A DNA stretch of 64,000 nt from CAYXGZ01 sp964464755 (GTDB lineage: Bacteria > Planctomycetota > MHYJ01 > JACPRB01): contig CAYXGZ010000013.1 in NCBI GenBank assembly GCA_964464755.1, forward strand, positions 8,971 through 72,970, read 5' to 3'. Below are positions 8,401-16,834 of this stretch, piece by piece (position 1 is the stretch's first letter; every line of letters begins with the position of its first letter). The notes under the pieces were generated by a model. It had not been told where the DNA came from. It made no database searches and saw nothing but the letters and a program-made list of their open reading frames with translations. A program made the position numbers and the translations under genes.

Positions 8401-9533
8401 GACTTCTCGGCGTCCTTGATCGCGTCCTCGACGTCCTTCTTGAAGCCCGAGCGCGGGTAGGTCCCCATCAGCTCGCCCAGCAGCTCCCGCGAGCGGTGCA
8501 CGTAGAGCGTCTTGTTCTCCTTGTCGCGCTCGCCGAACTGCTTGGCGTAGCGGGCGCAGGCGATCGAGGACTTCGCCAGGACGGCCTCGTGCTCGCGGGT
8601 GTACTCGCCGATGCGGGGCGCGACGTTCAGCAGCCCCCACATGTAGTCGAGCAGGGACTCCTTGATCTTGCCCTCGGCCAGCAGGCAGTCGCCGCGGCCC
8701 ACGTAGGCGGCCAGGAGCAGGCGGGCCGGGGCGTTCTTCTTGCCCTCCCACTCGGCGATGAGCGCGTCGGAGCGCGCCTTCAGGTCGGGCAGCGCCTTCT
8801 GGGCCGTCAGGCAGCGGAGGACGCCCAGCGTCGACGCCTCGGCGACCCGCGGGTCGGATTTGTCGGCGGCGAGCTTCTGGTAGATCTTCAGCGCGGCCGC
8901 GAAGTCCTTCGACTCCTCGGCGGAATCGGCGCTGAGCATCTCGAGGTTCTTGTTCCACTCGGTGGCGCCCTGCTCCTTGATCGCGTCGCCGAACTTCTTG
9001 ACGACCTCGGCCTGGAGCTTGGCGTCGCCCTTGGCCTTCGCGGCCTCGTACTGGAGCAGGAAGGACTCGCGGAGGAAGAAGGAGTCCGGCTTCTCCTTGC
9101 GGATCTGCTCGGCGGCGGCGTAGGCGCCGTCGGGGTCGCCCGCCTGGAGCAGGCACTCGACGGCGTACTTGCGGCAGTACTCCTTCACGGGCTCGGAGGT
9201 CTGGGGGCTCCGCTTGATGCGCTCGAAGCGGTCGGCGGCGTCCTTGAACGCGAAGTCCTGCATCGCCTTGCGGGCGTTCTGGAACTCGAAGGGGGTGTTG
9301 TCCGGGGCGAAGTCGATGTCGAGGACGTCCTTCGCCTTCTCGTTCATCTTGATGGACGCGCCGCCCGCGTCCTTCTCGTAGATGATCTCCTTCACGTTCA
9401 GGCCGAGGACCTTGCCCTTCTCCTCGCGCACGCCCTTGGCGGACGAGAAGCGGATCGTGTCGTCCTGCGCCGAGGCGCTGGGGACGGAGGCGAGGATCGC
9501 GGCGGCGGCGAGGAGCGAAGTGAAAGTTCTCAT
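8394..9533 (-). CDS. secreted TPR-like protein
   Basis: This 379-residue protein has a clear signal peptide (MRTFTSLLAAAAILASVPSASAQ). A region of about 60 residues with short beta strands follows, and the rest is alpha-helical with TPR-like pairs, such as AFKDAADRFERIKRSP, DPDGAYAAAEQIRKEKP and DFAAALKIYQKLAAD. It probably acts as a periplasmic scaffold, with no enzyme motif seen. The ATG at 9533 is preceded by a good promoter (9546-9573) that leaves a leader of about 6 nt and no ribosome site. Confidence 0.8.
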   Translation of the reverse strand: MRTFTSLLAAAAILASVPSASAQDDTIRFSSAKGVREEKGKVLGLNVKEIIYEKDAGGASIKMNEKAKDVLDIDFAPDNTPFEFQNARKAMQDFAFKDAADRFERIKRSPQTSEPVKEYCRKYAVECLLQAGDPDGAYAAAEQIRKEKPDSFFLRESFLLQYEAAKAKGDAKLQAEVVKKFGDAIKEQGATEWNKNLEMLSADSAEESKDFAAALKIYQKLAADKSDPRVAEASTLGVLRCLTAQKALPDLKARSDALIAEWEGKKNAPARLLLAAYVGRGDCLLAEGKIKESLLDYMWGLLNVAPRIGEYTREHEAVLAKSSIACARYAKQFGERDKENKTLYVHRSRELLGELMGTYPRSGFKKDVEDAIKDAEKSQ

Positions 9534-9545
9534 GGGTAGCGGCCC

Positions 9546-9573
9546 ATTATAGGGGGAGCCTCGGGACCATCAA
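9546..9573 (-). promoter_or_regulatory. promoter of the TPR gene at 8394
   Basis: On the minus strand TTGATG (9573-9568) and TATAAT (9551-9546) are 16 bp apart. The predicted start is near 9539, six bases before the ATG at 9533. Confidence 0.6.
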
Positions 9574-9594
9574 CCGTTTTTAACGGCGGCGGCG

Positions 9595-9623
9595 GCGACA
9601 AGTTCACCGGGTCCGGCTAGGAT
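9595..9623 (+). promoter_or_regulatory. promoter of the tandem amidase gene, leaderless geometry
   Basis: GCGACA (9595-9600) and TAGGAT (9618-9623) are 17 bp apart, so position +1 falls on the A of the ATG at 9630. The AGGA within TAGGAT could instead serve as a ribosome site, so this case is ambiguous. Confidence 0.4.
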
Positions 9624-9629
9624 GTCGCC

Positions 9630-10991
9630 ATGCGGGGCAGCGCCGTGATCGCCTGGGTCCTGCTGGCCGCCGCGCTCGCCGCCCTCGGCGGCGCCGGTCC
9701 CTGGACCGCCGGCGTCCCCGTCGTCCGTCCTCCGGCGGCCTCCCGCGCGACCCCCTCCCCGGCCGCCTGGCCCGCCCCGGTCGAGGCCCTCAGCTCCGGC
9801 GCCCGCCGCCTCGCCGTCCCGGACTTCGGCGCCGTGACCCCCACGGCGATCGTCCTCCACTCGACCTCGGGCCACTCCTTCCTCCGCGCCCTCTTCGAGA
9901 TGGAGCGCCGCGGCACCGGCGTCCACCTCCTCGTCGACGAGGACGGCACCGCCTACCGCCTCGTCCCGCCCGATCGCCGCCTCCGCTGCGCCGCGGGGAT
10001 CGACGACGTCGCGGTCCACGTCTCCGTCGTGGGGAAGGTCGGCGACGAGCTCGTCGCCAACGCGAAGGCCCTCGAGTCGACCGCCGCGATCGTCAAGGCG
10101 CTCGCCGAAGCCTGGTCGATCCCGCTGACCAACCACGACGTCGCCTCGCGGCGCGGCGTGTTCTCGCACATGCAGGCCAAGTTCCGCTTCGGCGGCTGGG
10201 GCCGCAAGGAGCAGAAGGACCGCATGGAGCCCGGCGAGTCCTGGGTCCGCGCCGTCCTCGAGAAGGCCGGCGGCGCGTTCCACGAGGAGAAGGACTGGAA
10301 GGATCGCGCGGGCCCGGGCTGGACCCAGGTCTGGGAAAAGACGGACCTCGGCGTCCGGGGCGACCTGGCCGTGGGCCGGGGCCTGACGCCCGCGCCCGCC
10401 CCCGCGCTGAAGTCCGTCGAGGTCGTCGAGGAGCGCCGCCTCCAGTACGTGGACCGCGGGCGGATCGAGATCCTCGGCGTCGTCCTGCACTTCACGGCGA
10501 CGGAGACGATCGACCAGGCGATCACGACCTTCGAGCAGCGCCGACTCGGCCCGACGATCATCGTGGACGTGGACGGCCGGGCCTACCAGTGCACGGACCG
10601 GCTCGAGGACCAGGTCGCGGCCGCGGCGGGCACGAACGAGAAGTGCGTGCAGATCGAGATCGTCGGTCGCGGGGAGAACGACCTGCTGAGGAACGAGGCG
10701 CAGTCCGCGAAGGTCGTCGAGGTCGTGCGCGAGCTCTGCGCGAAGTTCTCGATCCCGCCGACCAACCGCGACGTCGAGTCCTGCCGGGGGGTCTTCTCCC
10801 ACGGCCAGGCGAAGAAGCTCTGGGGCCGCAGCGCCTGGCTCTGGGGCGGGATGACCGGGGACTTCGACCCCGGCGAGCGCTACATGCGCCGGGTGCTCGA
10901 GGCCGCGGGCGGCTCCTACGTCGAGGAGAAGGACTGGCCGGGCCGGACCTCCGGCCGCTGGACCATCCTCTTCGACGACTGGGTCCCCTGA
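9630..10991 (+). CDS. tandem N-acetylmuramoyl-L-alanine amidase-like protein (two Amidase_2/PGRP domains)
   Basis: This 453-residue secreted protein contains two copies of an amidase/PGRP domain, at about residues 65-225 and 265-450. Each copy has a histidine in a strand (TAIVLHSTSGH; GVVLHFTATE), then an NRDV or NHDV turn, GVFSH, a PGE pair, and a tail with EEKDW. The repeated EEKDW tail shows that the whole unit was duplicated. Amidase_2 enzymes use zinc held by two His and an Asp or Cys to cut the amide between muramic acid and the stem peptide. The HxxxxxKxDPG end is altered in both copies, so activity should be tested. A signal anchor occupies the first 30 residues. Confidence 0.82.
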   Translation: MRGSAVIAWVLLAAALAALGGAGPWTAGVPVVRPPAASRATPSPAAWPAPVEALSSGARRLAVPDFGAVTPTAIVLHSTSGHSFLRALFEMERRGTGVHLLVDEDGTAYRLVPPDRRLRCAAGIDDVAVHVSVVGKVGDELVANAKALESTAAIVKALAEAWSIPLTNHDVASRRGVFSHMQAKFRFGGWGRKEQKDRMEPGESWVRAVLEKAGGAFHEEKDWKDRAGPGWTQVWEKTDLGVRGDLAVGRGLTPAPAPALKSVEVVEERRLQYVDRGRIEILGVVLHFTATETIDQAITTFEQRRLGPTIIVDVDGRAYQCTDRLEDQVAAAAGTNEKCVQIEIVGRGENDLLRNEAQSAKVVEVVRELCAKFSIPPTNRDVESCRGVFSHGQAKKLWGRSAWLWGGMTGDFDPGERYMRRVLEAAGGSYVEEKDWPGRTSGRWTILFDDWVP

Positions 10992-10992
10992 T

Positions 10993-11460
10993 CTACTTCA
11001 GCGTCCTCGCCAGGTCCTTGCCGCACTTCCCGCACTTGCCGGGCGCGACCTCGTGGGTCGCGCAGGCCGCGCAATCGAACCAGAGCTCCTTGAGCTTGGT
11101 GTCGCCGTGCTTCAGGCAGGTGCCGGCGCGGGGGTCCGTGTACGTGCAGCCCTCGACCGGGCAGGCGTAGGAGCCCGCGACCGCCGTCTTCCCGGGCGTG
11201 GAGTGGCCGGTCGTCGGCGCCGCCGTGGGGGCCGGGGCCGTCGTCGGCGCGGAGACCAGGCTCTTGTGGCACTTCGGGCAGCTCTCGGCGTCGGTCTTCA
11301 GCTTGCAGTCGAGGCAGGAGTACTTCCCGGTCGTCGATTCCGGCTTCGGCGTCGCCGCGGCGGAGGGCTTGGGCTTCGGGGTCGCGCTCGGGGCGGGGTC
11401 CTCGGGCTTGCCGCAGCCCGCGAGCAGGACCGCCAGGACGACGACGAGGTGCTTCGACAT
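10993..11460 (-). CDS. lipoprotein with repeated zinc-ribbon-like CxxC motifs
   Basis: This 155-residue protein has a textbook lipoprotein signal (MSKHLVVVLAVLLAGC). Pro/Ala/Thr-rich linkers join three cysteine modules: CLDC with CPKC, CPVEGC, and CAAC with CGKCGKDL. This looks like duplicated rubredoxin-like or zinc-ribbon units, possibly the heavy-metal-binding YHS-like type. Metal binding is inferred and no enzyme activity is evident. The ATG at 11460 has AGGAG 5 nt upstream and follows the gene at 11469 closely, so it is the last gene of that operon. It converges with the amidase gene with only a base between them. Confidence 0.75.
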   Translation of the reverse strand: MSKHLVVVLAVLLAGCGKPEDPAPSATPKPKPSAAATPKPESTTGKYSCLDCKLKTDAESCPKCHKSLVSAPTTAPAPTAAPTTGHSTPGKTAVAGSYACPVEGCTYTDPRAGTCLKHGDTKLKELWFDCAACATHEVAPGKCGKCGKDLARTLK

Positions 11461-11468
11461 GGAGTCTC

Positions 11469-12692
11469 CTAGTAGATTTTCCCGCCGAGCGGGACCGCGA
11501 TCCCGTCGCGCGACACCGTGCCGCGCCACGCCGCCTCCTCCGCCTCCGCGAGCCGCCCGGCCGGGACTCCGGCGAGCAGCAGGGTGACCGACTTCCGCCT
11601 CCGCACCACGGGCGCGGAGCCGGGACGCTTCTCCTCGAGGCCCTTCGCGGCCCGGCGGGCGGCCGCCTCGAACTCCTCCGCGTCGCGCTCCGAGTCCCAA
11701 GCCGAGGCCCAGGCCAGGGCGACGTTGCCCGCGGCGTCCTGAAGGGCGCAGACCCGGTCCCCGCCCCAGCCCGCCGTCGCGGCCGCGTCGGGCGCCGCGC
11801 CGAGCGCCTCGAGCCAGATCGCCGAGCCGAGCTCTCCCAGCGTGGACTGGTAGAGCGGGGTCCAGCCCGCGGGCTCCAGGCCCGCGGCGAAGGCCGCGAG
11901 GTCCAGCGCGAGCGGCTCCTCGCCCGAGAGGTACTTCTCGGGGTGCAGGACCTGCTCCGTGCTCCGCGGGGGCGTCTTGAACGCGTCGTCGAGGCGGCCG
12001 TCGCGCCGCATCCATTCCATGAAGAGGCCGCCCCGGCGCCAGCCGAAGTCCGAGGAGCGCACGAAGAACCGGGGCACGACGGCCTCCATCCAGGCCGAGC
12101 CCTCGCGCTCGGCCGCGTCGGCCGCGGCGGCGAGCTTCTTCACGTGGTCGGGGTCCGGGCGCTTCGCGTCCGCCTTCAGGTTGGCCCAGTGGAGCTGCTT
12201 GGTCATGTCCGCCGAGCCCTGGCGCACCGCGACGTGGGCCAGCTGGGCGTCGAGGGAGCGGCCCGCGGCCCGGGCGTGCGCCTTCCAGTCCGCGAGCCGG
12301 TCGGCCAGCGCGACGGAGAAGCGGTAGACGAGCTCGTCGTCCGGGATCCCGCGGTCGATGACGTGCACCGTGCCATGGGCGTAGAAGGCCTGGGCCTTCG
12401 TGGCGGCGAAGGTCGGGATGGCCAGGTCGAGCCTCAGCCGCGCCGGGATCAGCCCGAGCGCCTTCGCGGTCTTCTCGAAGGGCGCGAGGTCGTCGCCGTA
12501 GAGCTCGCGGGCCTGCTCGAGGGCCGAGGCGCCCGCCTCCTTGCGCGTCCCCTCGCGGATCGGGACCTTCTCGCCGAACTTCGAGCCGCGGAGTTCCTCG
12601 ACGCGGCGGCAGATCTCGTCGCGCCGGCGGTCCAGGACCTCGTCCGGGCCCGCGGCCCACGCGGCGAGCAGGAGGAGGAGGGCGGTCCTCAT
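11469..12692 (-). CDS. secreted protein, degenerate paralogue of the HExxH protein at 28754
   Basis: This 407-residue protein starts with a signal peptide (MRTALLLLLAAWAAG). Its C-terminal half tracks the protein encoded at 28754-30094. Both share STEQ(V/I)LHPEKYL, a GELG or GEFG segment, AAxAGWxGDR and WASxWDxExDAxEFxAA. The HELVH metal motif of that protein is missing here, and the matching stretch reads DELVYRFSVALADRLADW. I infer a non-catalytic relative, perhaps a binding or inhibitory protein. Its start overlaps the upstream lipoprotein stop by 4 bp. Confidence 0.72.
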   Translation of the reverse strand: MRTALLLLLAAWAAGPDEVLDRRRDEICRRVEELRGSKFGEKVPIREGTRKEAGASALEQARELYGDDLAPFEKTAKALGLIPARLRLDLAIPTFAATKAQAFYAHGTVHVIDRGIPDDELVYRFSVALADRLADWKAHARAAGRSLDAQLAHVAVRQGSADMTKQLHWANLKADAKRPDPDHVKKLAAAADAAEREGSAWMEAVVPRFFVRSSDFGWRRGGLFMEWMRRDGRLDDAFKTPPRSTEQVLHPEKYLSGEEPLALDLAAFAAGLEPAGWTPLYQSTLGELGSAIWLEALGAAPDAAATAGWGGDRVCALQDAAGNVALAWASAWDSERDAEEFEAAARRAAKGLEEKRPGSAPVVRRRKSVTLLLAGVPAGRLAEAEEAAWRGTVSRDGIAVPLGGKIY

Positions 12693-13510
12693 TTCCCGTC
12701 GGGCGCGTACTCCGCCTCGAGGGTCTCGGCGACCTTGCCGAGCTCCCAGGCGACGGAATCCCGCGTCCCGCCCTCCGGGGCGGCGGTGAACGACCTCGTG
12801 GCGGCGGCCTGCTTGCCGAGGACCTGGATCATGAGCTCGAGGCGGCCGGCCCGGTCCGCGGGCAGCGCCTTGCGCAGCTGCCCGAGCGCGGCGGAGGCGT
12901 CCGACCAGGCGGCCGAGGCGTCGCGACCTTCCACGTAGAGCTTGACGAGTTCCGCGTGCGAGACCTTCCAGGCTTTCCACGCGACCCGGGCCGCCTGCGG
13001 GTCCGGCGCCGGCGTCGGGGCGGGCGTGGGCGCGGTCGACGGCGCGGGCGCGGGCCCGAAGCCCGGGGGCCAGGCGTTGGGGACCTCGACGGCGTTCGGG
13101 GAGAAGGCCGAGCGGACCTCCTGCTCCCAGCGGGTCATCGTGGACTCCCAGGAGGCGCCGGGCCGGCCCGTGCCGGTGTCCGAGGCCAGGCCCCGGTACT
13201 TCTCGATGTAGGGCCCGATCGCGGACTTCGCGGGCTCCGCGGCGAAGGCCTGCATCGTCCGGAGGTACTCCGCGATCTCGAGCAGCGAGTGCTCCGCCCC
13301 GGAGTAGAAGGGCGTCGAGCCCCGGAGGTAGCCGCGGACGCGGAAGTGCTCGCGGGTCAGCTCGGCGTAGGCGGCCTCGTAGGCCTCGCGGGGGTTCTTG
13401 GGGTCGTTCAGCAGGCGCACGCCGCCGGTCCCGAGGCTGATGACGGGGAGCTTCGGGGCGTCCTCGCACGCGGCCAACAGGGGGAGCAGCAGCAGGGCGA
13501 GTCGCTTCAT
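12689..13510 (-). CDS. lipoprotein of unknown function
   Basis: This 273-residue protein has a lipoprotein leader (MKRLALLLLPLLAAC). A mostly helical N-terminal half is followed by a Pro/Ala/Thr linker of the (TPAP)n type near residues 150-170 and a second helical part. No family is recognised. It is the first gene of a three-gene minus-strand operon with the paralogue at 11469 and the Cys-rich lipoprotein, so the three may form one envelope system. The start has no ribosome site, and the promoter at 13517-13546 puts +1 on the ATG. Confidence 0.7.
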   Translation of the reverse strand: MKRLALLLLPLLAACEDAPKLPVISLGTGGVRLLNDPKNPREAYEAAYAELTREHFRVRGYLRGSTPFYSGAEHSLLEIAEYLRTMQAFAAEPAKSAIGPYIEKYRGLASDTGTGRPGASWESTMTRWEQEVRSAFSPNAVEVPNAWPPGFGPAPAPSTAPTPAPTPAPDPQAARVAWKAWKVSHAELVKLYVEGRDASAAWSDASAALGQLRKALPADRAGRLELMIQVLGKQAAATRSFTAAPEGGTRDSVAWELGKVAETLEAEYAPDGK

Positions 13511-13516
13511 GCAGTC

Positions 13517-13546
13517 ATCTTAGGGCGTCGTCCGGGAGGGGGTCAA
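13517..13546 (-). promoter_or_regulatory. promoter with +1 on the ATG (leaderless)
   Basis: On the minus strand TTGACC (13546-13541) and TAAGAT (13522-13517) are 18 bp apart. The -10 ends 6 bases before the ATG at 13510, which places +1 on the start codon. Confidence 0.7.
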
Positions 13547-13554
13547 GGCGCGCC

Positions 13555-13583
13555 TTGCCGCCCGCCGGAGGGCCGTGTAAACT
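13555..13583 (+). promoter_or_regulatory. hldE operon promoter
   Basis: TTGCCG (13555-13560) and TAAACT (13578-13583) are 17 bp apart. The predicted start near 13590 gives an 8-nt leader. It is back to back with the minus-strand promoter at 13517-13546. Confidence 0.55.
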
Positions 13584-13597
13584 GCGGATTCGTACCC

Positions 13598-15040
13598 ATG
13601 CACACCCGACTCGCCGCGGCCGTGGAGCGGCTCGGCCGCCCGCGCGTGTTCGTGATCGGCGACCTCATCCTCGACCGGTACCTCTGGGGCTCGGTCACGC
13701 GGATCTCGCCCGAGGCGCCGGTCCAGGTGCTCGACGCCGAGCGCGAGGAGTTCCGCGTCGGCGGCGCCGCGAACGTCGCCCACAACGTCGCGTCGCTCGG
13801 GGCCCGGGCCTCCTGCGGCGGCGTCGTCGGCCGCGACGCCTGGGGCGCCGAGTTCCTGCGCGACCTCCGCCGCCTGGGCATCTCCACCTCGCCCGTCCTG
13901 CGGGACGGCTCGCGCCCGACGACCGTGAAGACCCGCCTCCTCGCGCACAACCAGCAGATGATCCGCATCGACCGCGAGCGGCGCGACCCGCTCACGCCCG
14001 CCCTCGAGCGCTCGCTGATCGCGGCGATCCGCCGCGAGGCGCGGACCGCCGACCTGGCGCTCGTCTCCGACTACCACAAGGGCACGATGACGCCGGCGGT
14101 GTCGAAGGCCGTCGTCCGGGAGTTCGCGCGCCGGGGCAAGCCCGTCCTCGTCGGGCTCAAGAACCGCGACATGGCGAAGTACCGCGGCGCGACGGGCGCG
14201 TCCCTCAACCGGGGCGAGCTCGCCCAGCTCTCCGGCGCCGAGGGAGTCGAGCAGGGCGCGAGGATCGTGCTGCGCAAGCTGGGCCTCCAGTACCTCGTCG
14301 TCACGCTCGGCGAGAAGGGCATGCGGGTCTACGACCGCACGGGCCAGGTCGCCGGGCTCGCCGCCGAGGCCCGCCAGGTCTACGACGTGACGGGCGCGGG
14401 GGACACCGTGCTCGCCGCGTTCTCCGTCGGCCGCGCCGCCGGGCTCGGGCTGGAGGACTGCGCGCTGCTGGCCACGGCCGCCGCGGGGATCGTCGTCGCC
14501 AAGGTCGGCACGGCCACCGCGACGCGCCGCGAGCTGCTCGACGCGGCCTCGCACCCGGAGGCCCAGCACCGGAAGGTCCTCAAGGTGGCGGCGCTCGGCA
14601 AGGCGCTGGCCGAGGAGCGCAAGCGGGACCGCCGCATCGTCTTCACGAACGGCTGCTTCGACCTGCTGCACGCCGGGCACCTGCGCTCGCTGCAGTTCGC
14701 CAAGTCGCGCGGCGACGTGCTCGTCGTCGGCCTGAACTCGGACCGCTCGGTGCGCCGGCTCAAGGGGCCCGGCCGGCCGATCCTGCCCGCCGCCGAGCGC
14801 TCGGCGCTGCTCGCGGGGCTCGAGTGCGTGGACTACGTGGCGCTCTTCGACGCCGACACGCCCGCGGAGCTGATCCGCGCGGTCCGGCCCGACGTGCTCG
14901 TCAAGGGCGAGGACTACGCGGGGCGGAAGGTCGTGGGCCGGGACGTGGTCGAGGCCCGCGGCGGCCGCGTGGAACTCGTCCCCCTGGTGCCGGGGATCTC
15001 GACGACGGACCTGGTGGCCCGAATCCGGAGGCTCCCGTGA
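13598..15040 (+). CDS. hldE: bifunctional heptose-7-phosphate kinase / heptose-1-phosphate adenylyltransferase
   Basis: This 480-residue fusion carries out two steps of ADP-heptose synthesis for the LPS inner core. Residues 1-330 are a PfkB/ribokinase-type kinase with VIGDLILDRYLWG, GGAANVAHNVASLG and the catalytic DVTGAGDTVLAAF near residue 266. Residues 345-480 are a cytidylyltransferase-like domain with TNGCFDLLHAGHL near residue 350 and a late LVPGISTTDLV. Length and order match E. coli HldE. It is the first gene of a heptose operon, and its stop overlaps gmhA by 4 bp. Confidence 0.95.
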   Translation: MHTRLAAAVERLGRPRVFVIGDLILDRYLWGSVTRISPEAPVQVLDAEREEFRVGGAANVAHNVASLGARASCGGVVGRDAWGAEFLRDLRRLGISTSPVLRDGSRPTTVKTRLLAHNQQMIRIDRERRDPLTPALERSLIAAIRREARTADLALVSDYHKGTMTPAVSKAVVREFARRGKPVLVGLKNRDMAKYRGATGASLNRGELAQLSGAEGVEQGARIVLRKLGLQYLVVTLGEKGMRVYDRTGQVAGLAAEARQVYDVTGAGDTVLAAFSVGRAAGLGLEDCALLATAAAGIVVAKVGTATATRRELLDAASHPEAQHRKVLKVAALGKALAEERKRDRRIVFTNGCFDLLHAGHLRSLQFAKSRGDVLVVGLNSDRSVRRLKGPGRPILPAAERSALLAGLECVDYVALFDADTPAELIRAVRPDVLVKGEDYAGRKVVGRDVVEARGGRVELVPLVPGISTTDLVARIRRLP

Positions 15041-15621
15041 AGCAGCAGGCGCTCGAGTCGACGATCCGGGAACGACTCCAGGAGGCGGCCCTCGTGAAGC
15101 TCCTGCTCGCGGAGGGGGCGGCGCCGGTCCTCGCGGGGATCGCGGGGGCCTGGACGAAGGCCCTGGCCCGGGGCGGGAAGATCGTGTTCTTCGGCAACGG
15201 CGGCAGCGCGGCGGACGCGCAGCACGTGGCCGCCGAGCTCGAGGGGCGGTACGAGCGGGAGCGGCGGCCCTGGCCCGCGCTCGCGCTGACCACGAACACC
15301 TCGGCGCTGACGGCCATCGGCAACGACTACGGCTACGACCGGGTCTTCGAGCGGCTCGTCCGGGCGCACGTCCGCCGGGGCGACGTCGCGGTCGGCCTCT
15401 CGACCTCGGGCAACTCCCCGAACGTGGTGCTCGGCCTGAAGGCCGCGCGGAAGCTCGGCGCCGTGACCGTCGCGTTCACCGGGGCCGGCGGCGGGAAGCT
15501 CGCGAAGCTGGCCGACCACGCGTTCCGCGCGCCCTCGGAGCGCACGGCGCGGATCCAGGAGTGCCACATCACGGCGGCGCACGTCCTCTGCGAGATGGTG
15601 GAGCTCGCGCTACCGAGGTAG
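15037..15621 (+). CDS. gmhA: sedoheptulose-7-phosphate isomerase
   Basis: This 194-residue SIS-domain protein starts the heptose pathway by isomerising sedoheptulose 7-phosphate. Recognisable motifs are FFGNGGSAADAQHVAAELEGRY, ALTTNTSALTAIGNDYGYDRVFERLV, and GLSTSGNSPNV. The C-terminal ECHITAAHVLCEMVE carries the metal and catalytic histidines. The GTG start forms a 4-bp GTGA overlap with hldE. Together with hldE and gmhB it makes the pathway nearly complete; only the epimerase (HldD) is absent from the window. Confidence 0.95.
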   Translation: MKQQALESTIRERLQEAALVKLLLAEGAAPVLAGIAGAWTKALARGGKIVFFGNGGSAADAQHVAAELEGRYERERRPWPALALTTNTSALTAIGNDYGYDRVFERLVRAHVRRGDVAVGLSTSGNSPNVVLGLKAARKLGAVTVAFTGAGGGKLAKLADHAFRAPSERTARIQECHITAAHVLCEMVELALPR

Positions 15622-15623
15622 CC

Positions 15624-16304
15624 GTGCTCGACACCCTCCTCCGCTTCCTCCTCGGCAGCCTCCTCGGGTGGTGGATCCTCTTCCTGCTCGGGGCGACGGC
15701 CGCCGCGGGCCTGGCCTCCGCGTGGCGGGGCTGGAGACGTCGCGCGCGCTGGCACGCCATGAACCGGATCCGCCTCGAGAACCCCGGCAACGCCGAGGTC
15801 CGCTTCGAGATCGCGACGATGCACGCCGAGGCGCGGCGTTGGAGGCGGGCCGAGGAGTTCGCCGCGGAAGCGGCGGCCATCGCGAAGGACAACCCCTCCT
15901 ACGGCCAGGTCCCGCACAAGTTCCTCCGGCTCCGGGCCGACGCGCTGTACGGGCAGGGGCGCTGGGCGGAGGCGGCGGAGGCGTACCGGAAGTCGCTCGA
16001 GGTGCGCTACGACGCCGGGTACGACGCGGCGCTGCTTGGCGTGGCGCGCTCCGAGTACCGGGCCGGGCGCCCCGCGGAGGCCTTCGAGTTCGCCCGGCAC
16101 GCGCTCGACGAGAACAGCTCGCTCCTGGAGGCCTGGTTCCGCCGGGCCCAGGCGGCCGCGGCCCTGGGGCGCGACGCGGACGTCGAGGAGGCCCGGCAGG
16201 GCTTCCACCGGGTCGCCGCGCTGCTGCCGCCCTTCGGCAAGCACCGGCGCTTCCGCTGGAAGCTGGCCTTCGCGTTCTTCGGCCTCGCGCGGAGGATCGC
16301 GTGA
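15624..16304 (+). CDS. membrane-anchored TPR protein in the heptose operon
   Basis: This 226-residue protein starts with GTG at 15624, preceded by GAGG. It has one N-terminal transmembrane helix (FLLGSLLGWWILFLLGATAAAG) and an Arg-rich cytoplasmic edge. Three or four TPR-like repeats follow, for example NAEVRFEIATMHAEARRW and GRWAEAAEAYRKSLEVRYD. It resembles the TPR part of LapB, which tunes LPS synthesis in enterobacteria, but no rubredoxin domain is present. Its position between gmhA and gmhB with 4-bp coupling suggests a scaffold or regulator for LPS-core enzymes; that role is inference. Confidence 0.75.
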   Translation: MLDTLLRFLLGSLLGWWILFLLGATAAAGLASAWRGWRRRARWHAMNRIRLENPGNAEVRFEIATMHAEARRWRRAEEFAAEAAAIAKDNPSYGQVPHKFLRLRADALYGQGRWAEAAEAYRKSLEVRYDAGYDAALLGVARSEYRAGRPAEAFEFARHALDENSSLLEAWFRRAQAAAALGRDADVEEARQGFHRVAALLPPFGKHRRFRWKLAFAFFGLARRIA

Positions 16305-16834
16305 CGCGCCGCGCCGTCTTCCTCGACCGCGACGGGACGGTCATCGTCGAGCGGCACTACCTCGGCGATCCGGCGGGGGTCGAGCTCATGCCGCGGGCCG
16401 CGGAGGGCCTGGCCGCGTGGATCCGGGGCGGGTACCGGCCGGTGATCGTCTCGAACCAGTCCGGCGTGGCGCGGGGCCGCTTCACCCTGCGGGACCTCGC
16501 GAGGGTGAACCGGCGGATGGAGGACCTGCTCCGGGAACGGGGCGTGCGGCTGGCCGGGATCTACTGCTGCCCGCACCATCCGGACCTCACGGGGCCCTGC
16601 TCGTGCCGCAAGCCGAGGCCGGGGCTGCTGGCGCGGGCCGCGTTCGAGTTGGGCCTGGACCTCGGGGCCTCGGTGATGATCGGGGACTCGGAGCGCGACG
16701 CGGAGGCCGGCCGGCGGGCCGGCTGCCGGGCCCTGGTGCTCGGGCGCGACGCGGCGGACCTGCTCGACGCGTGGCGGCGCGTTACGGGAAGAGCTTCGGG
16801 CCGTCCTTCTCCCACCAGGCGTCCCAGGCCTTGA
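16301..16834 (+). CDS. gmhB: D-glycero-D-manno-heptose-1,7-bisphosphate 7-phosphatase
   Basis: This 177-residue HAD phosphatase removes the 7-phosphate of heptose bisphosphate between the two HldE steps. Motif I is FLDRDGTVIVE, motif II lies in VIVSNQSGVARG, and the family's zinc loop is CCPHHP followed by CSCRKPRPG. The end motif is MIGDSERDAEAGRRAG. The GTG start overlaps the TPR gene by 4 bp. The last 53 bp overlap, on the opposite strand, the end of the HEAT-like gene at 16782. The Arg/Pro-rich tail beyond about residue 160 lies in that overlap and is probably not conserved. Confidence 0.93.
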   Translation: MTRRAVFLDRDGTVIVERHYLGDPAGVELMPRAAEGLAAWIRGGYRPVIVSNQSGVARGRFTLRDLARVNRRMEDLLRERGVRLAGIYCCPHHPDLTGPCSCRKPRPGLLARAAFELGLDLGASVMIGDSERDAEAGRRAGCRALVLGRDAADLLDAWRRVTGRASGRPSPTRRPRP

